The notes beneath the pieces were generated by a model. It worked only from the letters and a program-made list of their open reading frames with translations, did not search any database and was not told the origin of the DNA. 64,000 nucleotides of DNA from Cristatella mucedo. Lineage: Eukaryota; Bryozoa; Phylactolaemata; Cristatellidae. The stretch's first letter is position 1. Each line of letters begins with the position of its first letter. A program made the translations under genes and the position numbers. The DNA lies in the NCBI GenBank assembly GCA_009760855.2, contig WPIO01000002.1, positions 2,137,501-2,201,500 on the forward strand, written 5' to 3'. Positions 39,409-49,735 of the stretch are shown here, piece by piece.

Positions 39409-40280
39409 ACTTAGTATAGCGCCCTAAGAGAAATACTTGTCTATCCAGGCGCTTTACAGCTCGCAGCAAGAGAATCAATAGCCAAGGGCTATTGACATGC
39501 AAGGTACCATGCTCAGACAAGCATGCAGAAGCAATAATAATAATAATAATAATAATACGTTTGTTATAGCGCCCTCAGAGAACATAATCTCTTTCTAGAC
39601 ACTTTCAATTTGCCGCAAAGGAAGAGTGATCGAATGGTTAGTGGTAGCATGCTCAGTGACAGCAGGCATAACCTGGTTAGAGGTGACATGCACGTGGTCA
39701 GCATGCAAGTATGGTTAGTGGCAGCACGAACCGTGTCAGCTTGCATAAGCACACACAACAAACAGATATTATTCTTAGGCCAGTATGTTAAAGCACCCAA
39801 GAAGACAGTCAATGGCCTCCTCACCATTAGTTAGTAGGACCTCAGGCTAGTGACATCTCTACACTGAACACAGTCCTGCAGTCAATGCATGCAGGACGGT
39901 TACAAAAACGGAGAAAAAACGGAAAAACGTGAGATGGCGAAGGGAATGCTGACCGAAGCAGGTGCGCCTTTGGCCGAGACTTACACGATCCAAGGTCGCT
40001 GCAGGTGGTAATCGTAGCTTAAAGCAGGCTCCTCACTTTTGGTGCACACGACTGATGGCTCGATCACGCGAATAGATGTCAGTTTATCGAGAGACAGGGA
40101 AGACTGGCAGCCGGCGGTGCGACAGCACACCGGAAAAGCAGGTAGGCCGGAGATATAGGCCTGATGGTTAGAAAGCCAGGCAGAGGATGAAGCCCCCACA
40201 GGAGCGATTACGTGGTCGACGACAGACCAGACGATCTGCCGAGTTTTGCAAACGTTTTGTACGGCTAAGGGCACAGGCTT
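39409..40280 (-). mobile_element. LINE-C 3' end split by a LINE-A tail
   Basis: The 3' hairpin and UTR (TAGCGCCCTAAGAGAAATAC, CAATAGCCAAGGGCTATTGA) lie at 39,409-39,535. The rest (AGGCCAGTATGTTAAAGCAC onward, minus-strand coding remnant to about 40,280) resumes after 39,755. In between is a separate minus-strand LINE-A 3' end. Confidence 0.65.
39536..39755 (-). mobile_element. LINE-A 3' end nested in LINE-C
   Basis: (AAT)n tail at 39,536-39,556, hairpin TTATAGCGCCCTCAGAGAAC...AATCTCTTTCTAG, 3' UTR with the GTTAGTGGCAGCATG unit repeated. Confidence 0.8.
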
Positions 40281-40697
40281 GGGGTCGTGAATGAAGAGCC
40301 AGCTTCTGTCCACAGCTGCTTTCTTACGGGCCTTTCAGAGGGTTCCACATGCACGGAGCACATGGTCTAGTACAGATCGAAACTGGAACAGGAATCAAAA
40401 GATTGTCATTTCCCTGAATTCATTTTTTATTACAACCCTAAAGCCAGCTGGAATGCCACTAATGGCAGCATGTGCAGTAAAAAGGCACTCGGCGACTTCC
40501 AGCCAACTTCGGCAGCACACACCGAGAGCGGAGAGCAGGGGGGGGGGGCAGAGGTAAGTGAACGACTAGACTAGAACCATCCACCTTACACGGAAAGCAT
40601 CACCTGGACATCGCGCAGGCTGCCTGGCCAAGGCAGGCAGCCACGCCGCCTGGGCACGGGCAAAGTTTGACGGCCGGATGGGGGACGGAGTGCTCGA
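40281..40697. other. 3' flank of the TRIM-NHL gene
   Basis: Must contain its 3' UTR. A minus-strand AATAAA at 40,426-40,431, about 270 nt past the stop, is a candidate poly(A) signal. Confidence 0.5.
40426..40431 (-). promoter_or_regulatory. Candidate poly(A) signal of the TRIM-NHL gene
   Basis: AATAAA on the minus strand in the context GTAATAAAAAATG. It is the nearest such hexamer found downstream of the stop. Confidence 0.45.
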
Positions 40698-42920
40698 TCA
40701 CAATTTCTTGACGAGCACGAGCACCTTTTTCTGACGCGAGCCCTGGATGTTGACCTTGACTGCCATCTTCTCCCTGCCGTGAATGGCTATGTGAGACGGG
40801 TTCTCGAACCGGTCGATGGGCGACTGCACGGATATGACGTGCTGCATCTCGCCGAACGGCGACAGGTGCAGGATTCGGTGGTTCATCTCGTCCGACACGT
40901 ACACGTGGCCGCGGCTGTCGACGCACACGCCGCTCGGACTGCAGAACGTGTCCTCGTACACCCAGTGCGTGCGACTCTCCGAGATGGCCTTGACCGACAG
41001 CGAGGCGGGCTCGGTGACGAGCACGTGCCCGTACACGTGATTGACGGCCACGTGCAGTGGGTCGACGACGAGCGGCGGCCCGCCGTCGGTCGCGCGCCGG
41101 ATGCTGCGCATCAGGTGGCCGTCCGACAGCCGGTAGACGGCGATGTGGTCGCCTTCGGCGAGCAGCACGCGATCGTCGACCGTGGCCAGGTAGCCGAAGT
41201 TGTCGCGCACGCGGTTCGACCAGCGCTTGGCCAGCTCGCCGCCGGCGGCGTGCGCGTAGCAGCGTAGCTTCCACTTCTCGCCCGAGCGGCGCACGACGAG
41301 CAGGCGGCCGTCGCCGGCCACCGCCACGTCGTACACCTCGCCGTCCTCGAGCATAGTCTTCACCATCATGAGGCCGCCCGTGTAGGCGACGTACATGTTG
41401 CCGTTTCGGTCGAACGCCATGCGATAGGCGTGACAGTCGATGCCGAACGCCTTGCGCCACGTCGACGGCGTCAGGTCGTCGTCCTCGCCGCTGCCGCCGG
41501 CCGCCCCGAAGGCCTCGGCACGCGGCGACACGATCGCGTCGTCGTAGCCGGCGGCGGCGCCGCCGCCGTCCGGCTGCTGCGACGACGAGTGGAAGACGTT
41601 GAACAGCGGGCCGCACAGGTTCTCGTAGTCGGCCAGCGTCGGCTGCTCGACGTAGACATCGGGCGGCCGGTCCTCGGTCACGTCGGCAGCCATGAGCGAC
41701 ACGAGCTGACTCTCGACGAGCATCTTGACGTCGAGCAGCGATGACGACGCAAAAGCAGCAGCGCCGCCAGCCGACGACGACGACGACGACGAGGCGAGCA
41801 GACTGCACAGCCGCTCGGCAAAGCTGTCCAGAGAGGCGCACAGCGTCTGGCAGGCGTCCACGTACGACTCGTAGCGCTTGGCGCACAGCCGGGCGGCGTC
41901 GTCGATGCGGCCCGTCGCCCGCGCGAAGGCGGCGTCGAGGCAGCGCAGCGCCTGAGCCCGCTGACGCTCCAGCTCGTCGCGAGCGTCGCGCAGGCGCACC
42001 CCGGCCGCCGCGTTGGACTCGCCGGCGGCGACGAGCCGGGCGCGCAGCGCCGACGCCTTCTCCTCGACGCGGCGAGCGGCGGCGCGAAAGCGCGTTCGCG
42101 TCTCGTCCGTGCAGCCCTCGAGCGGCATGCAGCGGTGGCGCTCGCAGTGCGACAGCTTGCACAGCAGGCAGGCGAGCCGTTCGCACTCGGTGCAGTACAG
42201 CTGCACACACTCCTTCGGGTGGCGCGCGCACGGCTTCGACTCGTCGGCCCACGCAGCCGCCAGAAGGCCAGACGACTGGCCGCCGCCGCCCCCGTCGGCG
42301 TGGGCACCTTCGGCACAAGCGCCGGAGGCGGCGCAAGCGCCGGAGGCGGCCTCCCCGATGCAAGTTCCGGGGGCGGTGCCGCCTCGCTGCCTGCAGTCGC
42401 CGATGGGAACGAGCCGGTCTCGCTGCAGACGTCGGTTTCGGCGATGCCGGGCCACGCAGACGTCGCACAGGTTGTCGGCGCACTCGATGCAGCGCACGCT
42501 GGCTGCTGCCACCCTGCCCTCGGCGCTGCACGGGTCGCACGGCGTGTCGGAGCCGAGCAGGCCGCCGGCGGGAGCGTCGCTGCCGCCGTCGCCGGCAGCG
42601 CAGTTGGCCGCGGCCGCAGCTGCCTTGCGCTGCATGGCGTCGAACAGCGAGTTGAGCAGGTGATTGGCAGGCAGCTTCTCGGCGCCGCGAATGCCGCCCG
42701 GCGTTGGCAGCTGAGTCTTCTGTCGACACGTCGGGCACGGCAGCTGGTCCTTGTAGTCGTTCGAGGCGACGTACTGTTGCAGACATTTCTTGCATATGCT
42801 GTGCTGGCAGCTGAGCATCAGCGGCGCGCTCAGCCGATCGATGCAGATGGGGCAGAGGAAGACGTGGTGCACCTCGCTGTCATCCTCACTGCCGTCACGG
42901 CCGCCGGTGAGCGAATCCAT
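40698..42920 (-). CDS. TRIM-NHL-type protein (RING, two B-boxes, coiled coil, NHL propeller)
   Basis: Single open exon of 740 codons. The ATG at 42,920 (context GGCGAATGG) is the first ATG of the frame; upstream in-frame codons start only with TTG. The RING finger is C3HC4 with C23, C26, C38, H40, C43, C46, C62 and C65. B-box 1 spans about 128-165 (CDPC...RCIECADNLCDVC...H) and B-box 2 about 230-262 (CARHPKECVQLYCTEC...H). A long helical, Arg/Ala-rich region at about 270-390 fits the coiled coil. The C-terminal 240 residues hold beta-propeller repeats, clearest at SPSGVCVDSRGHVYVSDEMN. The expected role is a cytoplasmic E3 ubiquitin ligase and/or RNA-binding regulator, as in TRIM2/3/32/71 and Brat. 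The propeller, not SPRY, decides the class. No filamin domain is seen. Linkers rich in Ala, Gly and Ser include a repeated SGACA. Absence of introns could reflect retroposition or clade-specific intron loss. Confidence 0.9.
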   Translation of the reverse strand: MDSLTGGRDGSEDDSEVHHVFLCPICIDRLSAPLMLSCQHSICKKCLQQYVASNDYKDQLPCPTCRQKTQLPTPGGIRGAEKLPANHLLNSLFDAMQRKAAAAAANCAAGDGGSDAPAGGLLGSDTPCDPCSAEGRVAAASVRCIECADNLCDVCVARHRRNRRLQRDRLVPIGDCRQRGGTAPGTCIGEAASGACAASGACAEGAHADGGGGGQSSGLLAAAWADESKPCARHPKECVQLYCTECERLACLLCKLSHCERHRCMPLEGCTDETRTRFRAAARRVEEKASALRARLVAAGESNAAAGVRLRDARDELERQRAQALRCLDAAFARATGRIDDAARLCAKRYESYVDACQTLCASLDSFAERLCSLLASSSSSSSAGGAAAFASSSLLDVKMLVESQLVSLMAADVTEDRPPDVYVEQPTLADYENLCGPLFNVFHSSSQQPDGGGAAAGYDDAIVSPRAEAFGAAGGSGEDDDLTPSTWRKAFGIDCHAYRMAFDRNGNMYVAYTGGLMMVKTMLEDGEVYDVAVAGDGRLLVVRRSGEKWKLRCYAHAAGGELAKRWSNRVRDNFGYLATVDDRVLLAEGDHIAVYRLSDGHLMRSIRRATDGGPPLVVDPLHVAVNHVYGHVLVTEPASLSVKAISESRTHWVYEDTFCSPSGVCVDSRGHVYVSDEMNHRILHLSPFGEMQHVISVQSPIDRFENPSHIAIHGREKMAVKVNIQGSRQKKVLVLVKKL

Positions 42921-43250
42921 TCGCCTATGAGCACCAGCGCGTGTGCGATCAGGCTCAGGCAATCAGGGTCAGGAGCCATGCAGCCCACGGCGGCGGCAGC
43001 AGCCGCCCACGCAGAGGCAACTCGCACGTCTCTCGACTCCTCGCGGTCGAGCATTTGGTCACAGCAGCAGCAGTGAACAGCAGCCTACGCTTCCAGTGAC
43101 ACCGCCGGCCGCTCATGCCACAAAGTAAGGCAAGCTGTCGCCAGGCTAATGCACCGAGCAAAGCCACGACTGTCGCTATCTAGGTATACACCGAGCAGCT
43201 CGGGGAGCACTGCTCTCCTCATTCGGGTGCTCGGTGCAACGCAGGTCCAG
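42921..43250. other. 5' flank of the TRIM-NHL gene
   Basis: GC-rich; likely promoter and 5' UTR, no clear TATA box. It contains an 11-bp inverted repeat TGCACCGAGCA (43,150-43,160) and complement (43,228-43,238). Confidence 0.4.
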
Positions 43251-43254
43251 AGAT

Positions 43255-43510
43255 GCTCTCCTACTGCCGACTATGGCACATCCTTTTCAGCGGTCCTGAG
43301 CTGCTACTTCCATGCTGCTCACTACCTCAACTGCTCTCCTGACTCTGCTATGCTTCCCACTTTCTCTTTGTTGCGTGAGACGAAGTCTGTTGGCTACCGA
43401 ATGCGTACCGAAAGCCGCTTAGGCTGTGAGTGCGCTATACAAAACTCCCCTGCATAACACCCACGTGGTCTTTATGACTTTGTGGAGTTACAGACGGAGA
43501 TACATTACAT
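43255..43510 (+). mobile_element. LINE-B 3' end
   Basis: Begins at the coding end (CTACTGCCGACTATGGCACA), runs through GTGCGCTATACAAAACTCC and GAGTTACAGACGGAGATAC, and ends in a TACAT-repeat tail. Near-identical to the copy at 15,325. Confidence 0.88.
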
Positions 43511-44180
43511 TACATAAACCTGGCGGACGCCGAGATTCAGACAACACAAATCGCAAACGTTACAGCATTTTATAAAATCATAGCCAAGAAAAATTACCAC
43601 AAGGTAGAATAAATATGGGGGAATAAATATACGTTGCAAACGGTGCATGCTGCCTTCCTGGTACTAGCCTGGTACTCGCAACAAATGCAAAGGGAACTTG
43701 TTCAGTGGTTTCGAGCATGTTCGGAAACGGCCGAATGATGGGTTTTGGTAGCACCATCAAAAAGAGCAGAGTAAGACTTTTTGGATGTGTCGTGAAGTAT
43801 ACCCTACTCGAAAACGCATTTAAACGACAGTGTGCTAACATAGCCAGACCTGATTCTAGAAATGCAAGCAATCGATAGTGCAGTTCAAGAGATAAACCAG
43901 TCAACCCAGCTTCCCGAGGAAAGAAGAGCTGTAGTGCTGTACACAGCTGTTTAAGAAGCTCGGTCCACATCTGAGATGTCAAAACTTTGATGATCTGCAC
44001 GTTTTAAAATTTTCCATCGACATTACAAAAAGGTCGTTCAGTTTAGCACATGCTTTTGGCGATCCGAAACCTCTGAAATAGTTTAAGACTTTTTTAACCA
44101 TTGTTTTTTTGTTTAACCATGTTTTATTTTTCCCAAAACGCTGTGGGGTAGTGTTTCCTTCCTAACGTAGTATCAATTCA
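43511..44180. other. Intergenic, nothing recognised
   Basis: One minus-strand open frame of 140 codons (44,000-43,578) without domain similarity. AT-rich overall. Confidence 0.4.
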
Positions 44181-44423
44181 TATCATGCTTGGCCTATGGC
44201 TGTGAATGATCTCAATAGCATGCTTCAAACCCCCTTCCCTCTTACTAAGAAAATGCCCAGCATGGCTACTGAGATACATTTTTTAAAGGGGCAATTTTCG
44301 TATCATGCTTGGCCTATGGCTGTGCATGATCCCAAAAGCATGCTGCAAACCCCTTTACTATTGCTTGAATATTGAGAAGTTGTCCAGCATGACTATTGAG
44401 ATACATTTTTAAAGAGGGGTATT
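44181..44423. repeat. Tandem duplication of a 120-bp unit
   Basis: TATCATGCTTGGCCTATGGC starts both units (44,181 and 44,301). Shared landmarks are AAGCATGCT, CAAACCCC, CCAGCATG and GAGATACATTTTT. Differences are scattered substitutions and small indels. Confidence 0.9.
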
Positions 44424-44775
44424 GATCTATGCTTTCAGCTTTATGCAGATGACACAAAGCTGTACCTGTCTGTGCTTTGATTCCTCCATGCCATCCAGCA
44501 CTTCAAACCCTCTTAAACTTCATTGCTGCAGGTATTGATGATGTTTGCACTTGGATGATAACAAACCTCAAATTGAATGATCGCACGAACTTACTAGATA
44601 CGGGCCAACCTCGCGCTACCCAAAACTGATAAATGCAAATGGTCCTAGCTTATACCTGCTGATGCTTAGCACACGATCACTGACCAATTTCAGGCTTCCT
44701 TCCCAGCATATGTAAAGTGCCTATAAAGAGATTTAGTTCTCATAGTGTTATACGGATGCTTTATTATTTACAATT
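44424..44775 (+). mobile_element. LINE-A remnant (RT catalytic region joined to the 3' tail)
   Basis: Encodes FQLYADDTKLYLS (YADD box) directly after the tandem duplication, then decays. The end reads GTAAAGTGCCTATAAAGAG...AGTTCTCATAG and TTATTATTTA. Confidence 0.7.
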
Positions 44776-45094
44776 AGCACTTGGTGCATCCAGAAAACCC
44801 TACTTTGCAGGGCTCAGACAGCAAGACAACATTAAATCTTTCGAAAATGGCAACCACGTCGGTTGCTAGAAACAGCCCCAGATACTGAACAAGGGTCACT
44901 TTCCATGATTTTGCACTTGATAAGAAAATCAAGGCGATTGCACACACAATTGCTTACAAATATTGCTAACTCGTGCGAGTCTTAAGTTTTGGTAACATTT
45001 TATTGGCCAGCAGTCCATACGACGCTCAAATATTTGAGCTTATATCTTGGTCTCAAGAGTGCACAAATACATACACATACAATATACCTACACA
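44776..45094. other. Intergenic, nothing recognised
   Basis: No gene or recognised repeat before the CA tract. Confidence 0.4.
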
Positions 45095-45098
45095 CGCG

Positions 45099-45159
<61 letters not shown>

Positions 45160-45190
45160 GCACGCGCACACACACGCACGTGTGTGCGTG
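45095..45190. repeat. (CA)n microsatellite
   Basis: A pure CA run of about 55 bp followed by imperfect CACG units. Confidence 0.95.
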
Positions 45191-47030
45191 TATCTCTGTG
45201 GTTTCAAAATGGAAGCCTACGAGGGATAACGTTCTGATGAAATTAAATTCCTATACCTACGCAGTGTTGACATCAGCCCCCATCAGCAGCATGTCTACCA
45301 AAACACGTTTCAATTCGACAGCATTAGCTTAGTGCCTGCTGAACTCGGTACGAGTGAACTCATGAATGCTATTCCGAGATTTAAATGCAGCCTTCGACTC
45401 AACCTCGAATTTATAGTGGTAGTTTAAATTATGTTGCAGTCAGCCACAATAAACTAACACAATTTCTCAACCAATCCAGCAAATGCAATTAAACTATGAG
45501 AAGCCACATGGCGTCTTAAAGTGAGGCTACGTGACTTTTCATGAATGAAGCTGTGAAGGACCTGGTCAAAAGCCGGTCTTTGACAAAAGTCACACCGGGT
45601 ACCCACCGTGCACCCTAATAGGGTCAGACTATGACCAAAGGCACGTGTACTAAGGTAGTTGAAGTAGTCTCGCTCAGGTTCGGAGAACTGCTCAAGTGCC
45701 TCAGGCCTGGGTCGACAAATCGCGACAGTTAGGCAATTAATATCCACGAAACACGTTCACAATTAGCAACTGCGATGTGCACTGCCAATCCTGACACGTC
45801 AGAATGTGACCAGCGGATCTTCAGAGGAAAACGTACGTTCTCTGTAGTTTTCCTTTTAACTGCTGACAAAGACTAGCACGACTGACCGCAGACTTAGTCC
45901 CGCCTCTGGCGTTCCGGCAGTACAGGTTCTGTTTAATTTTCCCCCACCAGAAAACGCTAAACATGACTATGACTACCTGGGAAATACCAACTAGCCGGAA
46001 GCGCACGCCAGTCCTATGGGGGCACATTTTTAACGACCCGCATTAGCTCCGCGGCTCGCGATGCCTGTAGAGAGAAGGCAGCTCGCTCGCCTGCGCGAGT
46101 AAGCTCAGCCTCAGTAGCGGCTGCAAAGCAGAAGCGCACGCGTTCGGAGACGAACACACACCGACACACGCATACCATCGCGTCAGCGCGGGTAGCGACC
46201 GCGACGGGGCTGAGGGGTACCTTGGTTGGGCTAGACAGCTGGCTGCGTGCCTCCCAGCTGCCGTAAACGCTGGCCCCGCGGGGTGCGGCTGGGCGACTAC
46301 GATCGCAGATGAGGCACACAAAAAAAGGAAAACAAGCACGGTATGCAGAGATCTGTGCGCCGATCAGTCATCCAAGCCGACGGACCCGACGGCCAGGACA
46401 CACGCAGCATGATGACTGTTATTTCCGGTTCATCGGCGGGTGGTCGGAGGAGGGCGCTCGGACGAGCTGACCGAATCGAACGAACCGAGCTAAGCGGAGC
46501 GATTCGGAGTCCTCACGCACCCGAACTATCACACGTCACGACGCGCGATAGGAGAAAGACACCGGCGTGGAACAGCAGCGGTCAGCAGTGGGGCAGAAGC
46601 GGCCCGGCGAGCGAGTTGGACGAGTGCCAGTGCGAAGCAAATGAGGGTGACGCGGAAGCGAATCGCAACGCGTACGTTGGCCAACTGGGCCCGCAGACGA
46701 CAGCTATGCCCGCGGGAGAAGGTGGCCGGCTACGGGTCTAGCGCATTAGCTCAGCAGAAAGTAAGAAAGCTGCGGCAGAACAGCAGCTCACCCGCCCCCA
46801 CGTCGCCGCTCGAAAAGCACGCGAACTCAATGACCCCAGTCGCTGTCACGTGCCCAGCGGTGTCCCGCCATGGTGGCCTGCCACATCCGGAGCCGGTTTC
46901 GGGCATTCGGGCACAAGGGGTTTCTTGCAGCTTAACGCATGTATTACAACAATAATTTTGTTATTGCATAGTAAATTTTCAAAGATAAATATATATATAT
47001 AACAATAAAATAATAATAATAATGATAGTA
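45191..47030. other. Intergenic with a GC-rich core
   Basis: 45.2-46.0 kb: no feature seen. 46.02-46.95 kb: GC- and CpG-rich, with open frames on both strands of up to 132 codons and no domains. It may be a promoter-like CpG island of an unseen gene. Confidence 0.35.
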
Positions 47031-47185
47031 ATACACTCAATAAAGCGCCCCCAGAGAACTCACTCTCTTTCTAGGCGCTTTACAGAGGAAACACGATCGC
47101 ACGGTGAATGGTATCGCGCTTGATAAACAAAATGAATGACATGGTTAGGGGTGACATGCACAGGGTCATCATGCAAGTGTGGTTA
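47030..47185 (-). mobile_element. LINE-A 3' end
   Basis: A tail of AAT repeats just upstream, hairpin TAAAGCGCCCCCAGAGAAC...CTCTTTCTAGGCGCTTTAC, then GACATGGTTAGGGGTGACAT. Confidence 0.85.
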
Positions 47186-47191
47186 TTGCAC

Positions 47192-47197
<6 letters not shown>

Positions 47198-47252
<55 letters not shown>
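47198..47252. repeat. (TG)n microsatellite
   Basis: About 50 bp of TG following a short ATATAT run. Confidence 0.95.
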
Positions 47253-47253
<1 letters not shown>

Positions 47254-47804
47254 TGATAGTCATATAGTGTAGTATGTATAGTATATAATATACTATAGTA
47301 ATAGTCATATAGTTTAGCATGTATAGTCAGGGCAAACGCTACAATTACTGTTACAACTACTGTTGTAATTGCCAACTATACAACATATTGCCATTGTCAT
47401 CGAAGCATGCGCAAAATTTCGTCTAACAAAAACACGCATCACGGACTTACGAAATCCTCTCTACACAATGCGGTCAGACTCAGAACTCGGGAAGCACTGT
47501 TACAAATTAAAACCAATCTGCCCCATAAGTATTGCAATAATATAGATATTTTGTCAGCTGGACAGTATACTATTTTGATATTGTTACGGCACAAAATGCA
47601 ATATATTTTTTAACAATGCTGTACAATACATTTACATCGTACCGTAAATATATTTTTGTCGGCGACCTAGTTTAGAGCCTGTTGCCGTCGTTAACGCAAC
47701 CGACTTGCTTCGTCAGAGAAATAACAAGATCGCTACAAGATCGCTAAGGCTCGCCCAGGTAGACGCTTCCGCAACGACAGCCTCTCTTCGGCTCCTCGCG
47801 TCCC
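47253..47804. other. Intergenic, nothing recognised
   Basis: AT-rich with imperfect local repeats around GTATAGT; no gene. Confidence 0.4.
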
Positions 47805-47958
47805 ATTATAATAATAATAACAATAATGCACTTGATAAAGCGCCCTCAGAGAACTCAATCTCTCTCTAGGCGCATTACATTTGCTGCAAAGGGAAATGCA
47901 ATTGAATGGTGAGCAATATCTTGCTTGATAAGCAAACAAAATGAATAAAACGGTCATA
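47805..47958 (-). mobile_element. LINE-A 3' end
   Basis: AAT-rich tail, TTGATAAAGCGCCCTCAGAG, hairpin, TTTGCTGCAAAGGG, ending at AAACAAAATGAATAAAACGG. Confidence 0.85.
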
Positions 47959-47962
47959 ATTA

Positions 47963-48103
47963 TGACTTATTTGTATAGCGCCATAAGAGTACTGTACGAT
48001 TTCTATTCAGGCGGTTCTCTTAAGCATCGGGGCTCGAGCCCACGACCTTAGCCAGGTCTAGGACGGGGCCAGCACGTTAACCGCTGGACTAGACCAGCTC
48101 CAT
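47963..48103 (-). mobile_element. SINE-1 copy
   Basis: Minus strand, abutting the LINE-A end: TTGTATAGCGCCATAAGAG, GGGGCTCGAGCCCACGACC, TTAACCGCTGGACTAGACC. Confidence 0.87.
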
Positions 48104-48109
48104 CTTAAA

Positions 48110-48113
48110 TGTA

Positions 48114-48152
<39 letters not shown>
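48110..48152. repeat. (TA)n microsatellite
   Basis: Nearly pure TA run next to the SINE-1 head. Confidence 0.9.
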
Positions 48153-48153
<1 letters not shown>

Positions 48154-48359
48154 ACATCGTGGTTAGGGATTATAAAGCCGCACGAGGTACGCTAGCATGC
48201 CAACAACCTCAATCCGTGGACGATTTACTTTACCCCACCCCTACCCCGCGCCGGCCCTGCCGTCCAGCAATGCCGGCTGCTGGGGAAATGCCCAACTGTT
48301 ACAAATGCGCGGCCCTGAGTCGCCTGAGAATTTCCAGACTCGGCCAAGCAGACCCTGGT

Positions 48360-48475
48360 TGGAGGGCACTGGCCCAGGGTTCAAGTGCTCGCTTTTAATG
48401 ACCAGGGTCGCGAGCTCGTATATAGATTACGTTGTCTCAGGATGCTATACAAATAAACTGTTTTATTATTCACTA
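48360..48475 (+). mobile_element. SINE-1 remnant
   Basis: TGGCCCAGGGTTCAAGTGCTC resembles the head, GGGTCGCGAGCTCGTA the B-box block, and TACGTTGTCTCAGGATGCTA the tail. Highly diverged. Confidence 0.45.
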
Positions 48476-49595
48476 TGCTATTAAAACTTATCACTAGATA
48501 TATTATTGCAAAATAAGCTTGAGCAGCCACATGCTGGAAGCTTACGTCTGGACAAAGTTATGGGGAAGTCGACCAGGCTTCCGACTGCACTGACTCGGCG
48601 GTCACTCCCAACAGTAGCTTCTTCCGGTAGGGGGCGGAGTACAGTTAAGTAAATAAGCTTGGTTAGCAGAAATTAAGCGTACTACGAAATAGTAGACTCT
48701 ACAGAAACCACTTTTCTGATACAAATACCGTCATGCTGACTTTTAAAAATGCAGGCAACTCACGCCAAGGGACTTGCTTCTTTCAGCTAGTGTTCCTCCA
48801 GACTACTACCCGCTCGCTCGGGGATGCGATCCATGGCCATTACTCACTCCCTCGACTGTTTGTTGTCCGATGTTAATGTGTAACAGAGCCGGTCAAAACC
48901 CTCCCCGCCCCCAGACACAAGGCTTGCAGCCAGCGGGCATCAACTCGAAATTGGGGATTACCCGTCGCTGCCGAATACGGATTCTTCGGCCGGTCCCACA
49001 TGTCTAGAACTGCATCAGGAATGCCGGATCTCTGCATTCGGCTCGTTGGTCCGAAGGCTGTCAAATACCAACGACTGGCCCTTGGAAATTGCCAGCTGCC
49101 ATTTCTGTCAGCTGGTGACAAGTCCTAACCCGATGGCTTGGTGCACTTCACCACGATTCCTGGCTACTCACTAGAGCAGTAGTTGCGATCGCTCGGATGT
49201 TTCTGTTTCAGCTCTCGCTATCAAAAGTAGCCTACATACTGACGACGCGTGTGCTTTTTTTCAAGCTAGTGACTTAGTCGAATAACCATTGAGATGCTAG
49301 TGAGTACAAGGTTAACGACAGCACTTGGCATTCCCGAGCAGCCTCATTGTTTGCTCTCGCTTATGTAATTTTGTGAATGATTTTGTATATTTCAGGAAAT
49401 TGTGCGTTGGCTCTTTAGCGAATGTCAGCGATGTTATCGCTTTGTGGGCCTGGCCGTCTTCAATCTTTACCGGGGTAGGCCAAGTTCTGGATTCCAGCGT
49501 GAATTCTAGCAGTGGCAAGTCATCCAAAGTCGCCTGGAAGACTTACAAAGTAAAGTAAAAGCAAACGTCGGCTGATCACGCGGCCACATTGGCGT
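48476..49595. other. Intergenic, nothing recognised
   Basis: Short open frames only. Confidence 0.4.
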
Positions 49596-49597
49596 GC

Positions 49598-49735
49598 ATA
49601 CAGAAGCAGGAGAGTCTCAACGGCTATCACCAACACCTGCACTGGGCAACAAAGGATGCAAGTTTCGGAACTCAAACCGACGACCTGGATCGTTGAGTCC
49701 GAGCACCTTACTTAGCACACCGTAACAGGTAGGTA
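49598..49735 (-). mobile_element. SINE-2 copy, diverged
   Basis: AGGAGAGTCTCAACGGCTAT, CACTGGGCAACAAAGGATG, GGAACTCAAACCGACGACC at the B box, and CACCTTACTTAGCACACC at the A box. Confidence 0.7.

Noticed and set aside
42921-42962. Longer N-terminus for the TRIM-NHL protein
   Set aside because: The upstream in-frame start is TTG; the first ATG at 42,920 has a reasonable context and leaves the RING complete.
41741-43076. Long plus-strand open frames opposite the TRIM-NHL gene
   Set aside because: Arg- or Ala-rich antisense shadows caused by high GC.
46043-46339. Frame starting LVFLFLCASSAIVVA that resembles a signal peptide
   Set aside because: The first codon is GTG, not ATG. The hydrophobic run is encoded by a pyrimidine tract ending in TCGTAG, which looks more like a 3' splice-site context, and no following exon is evident.
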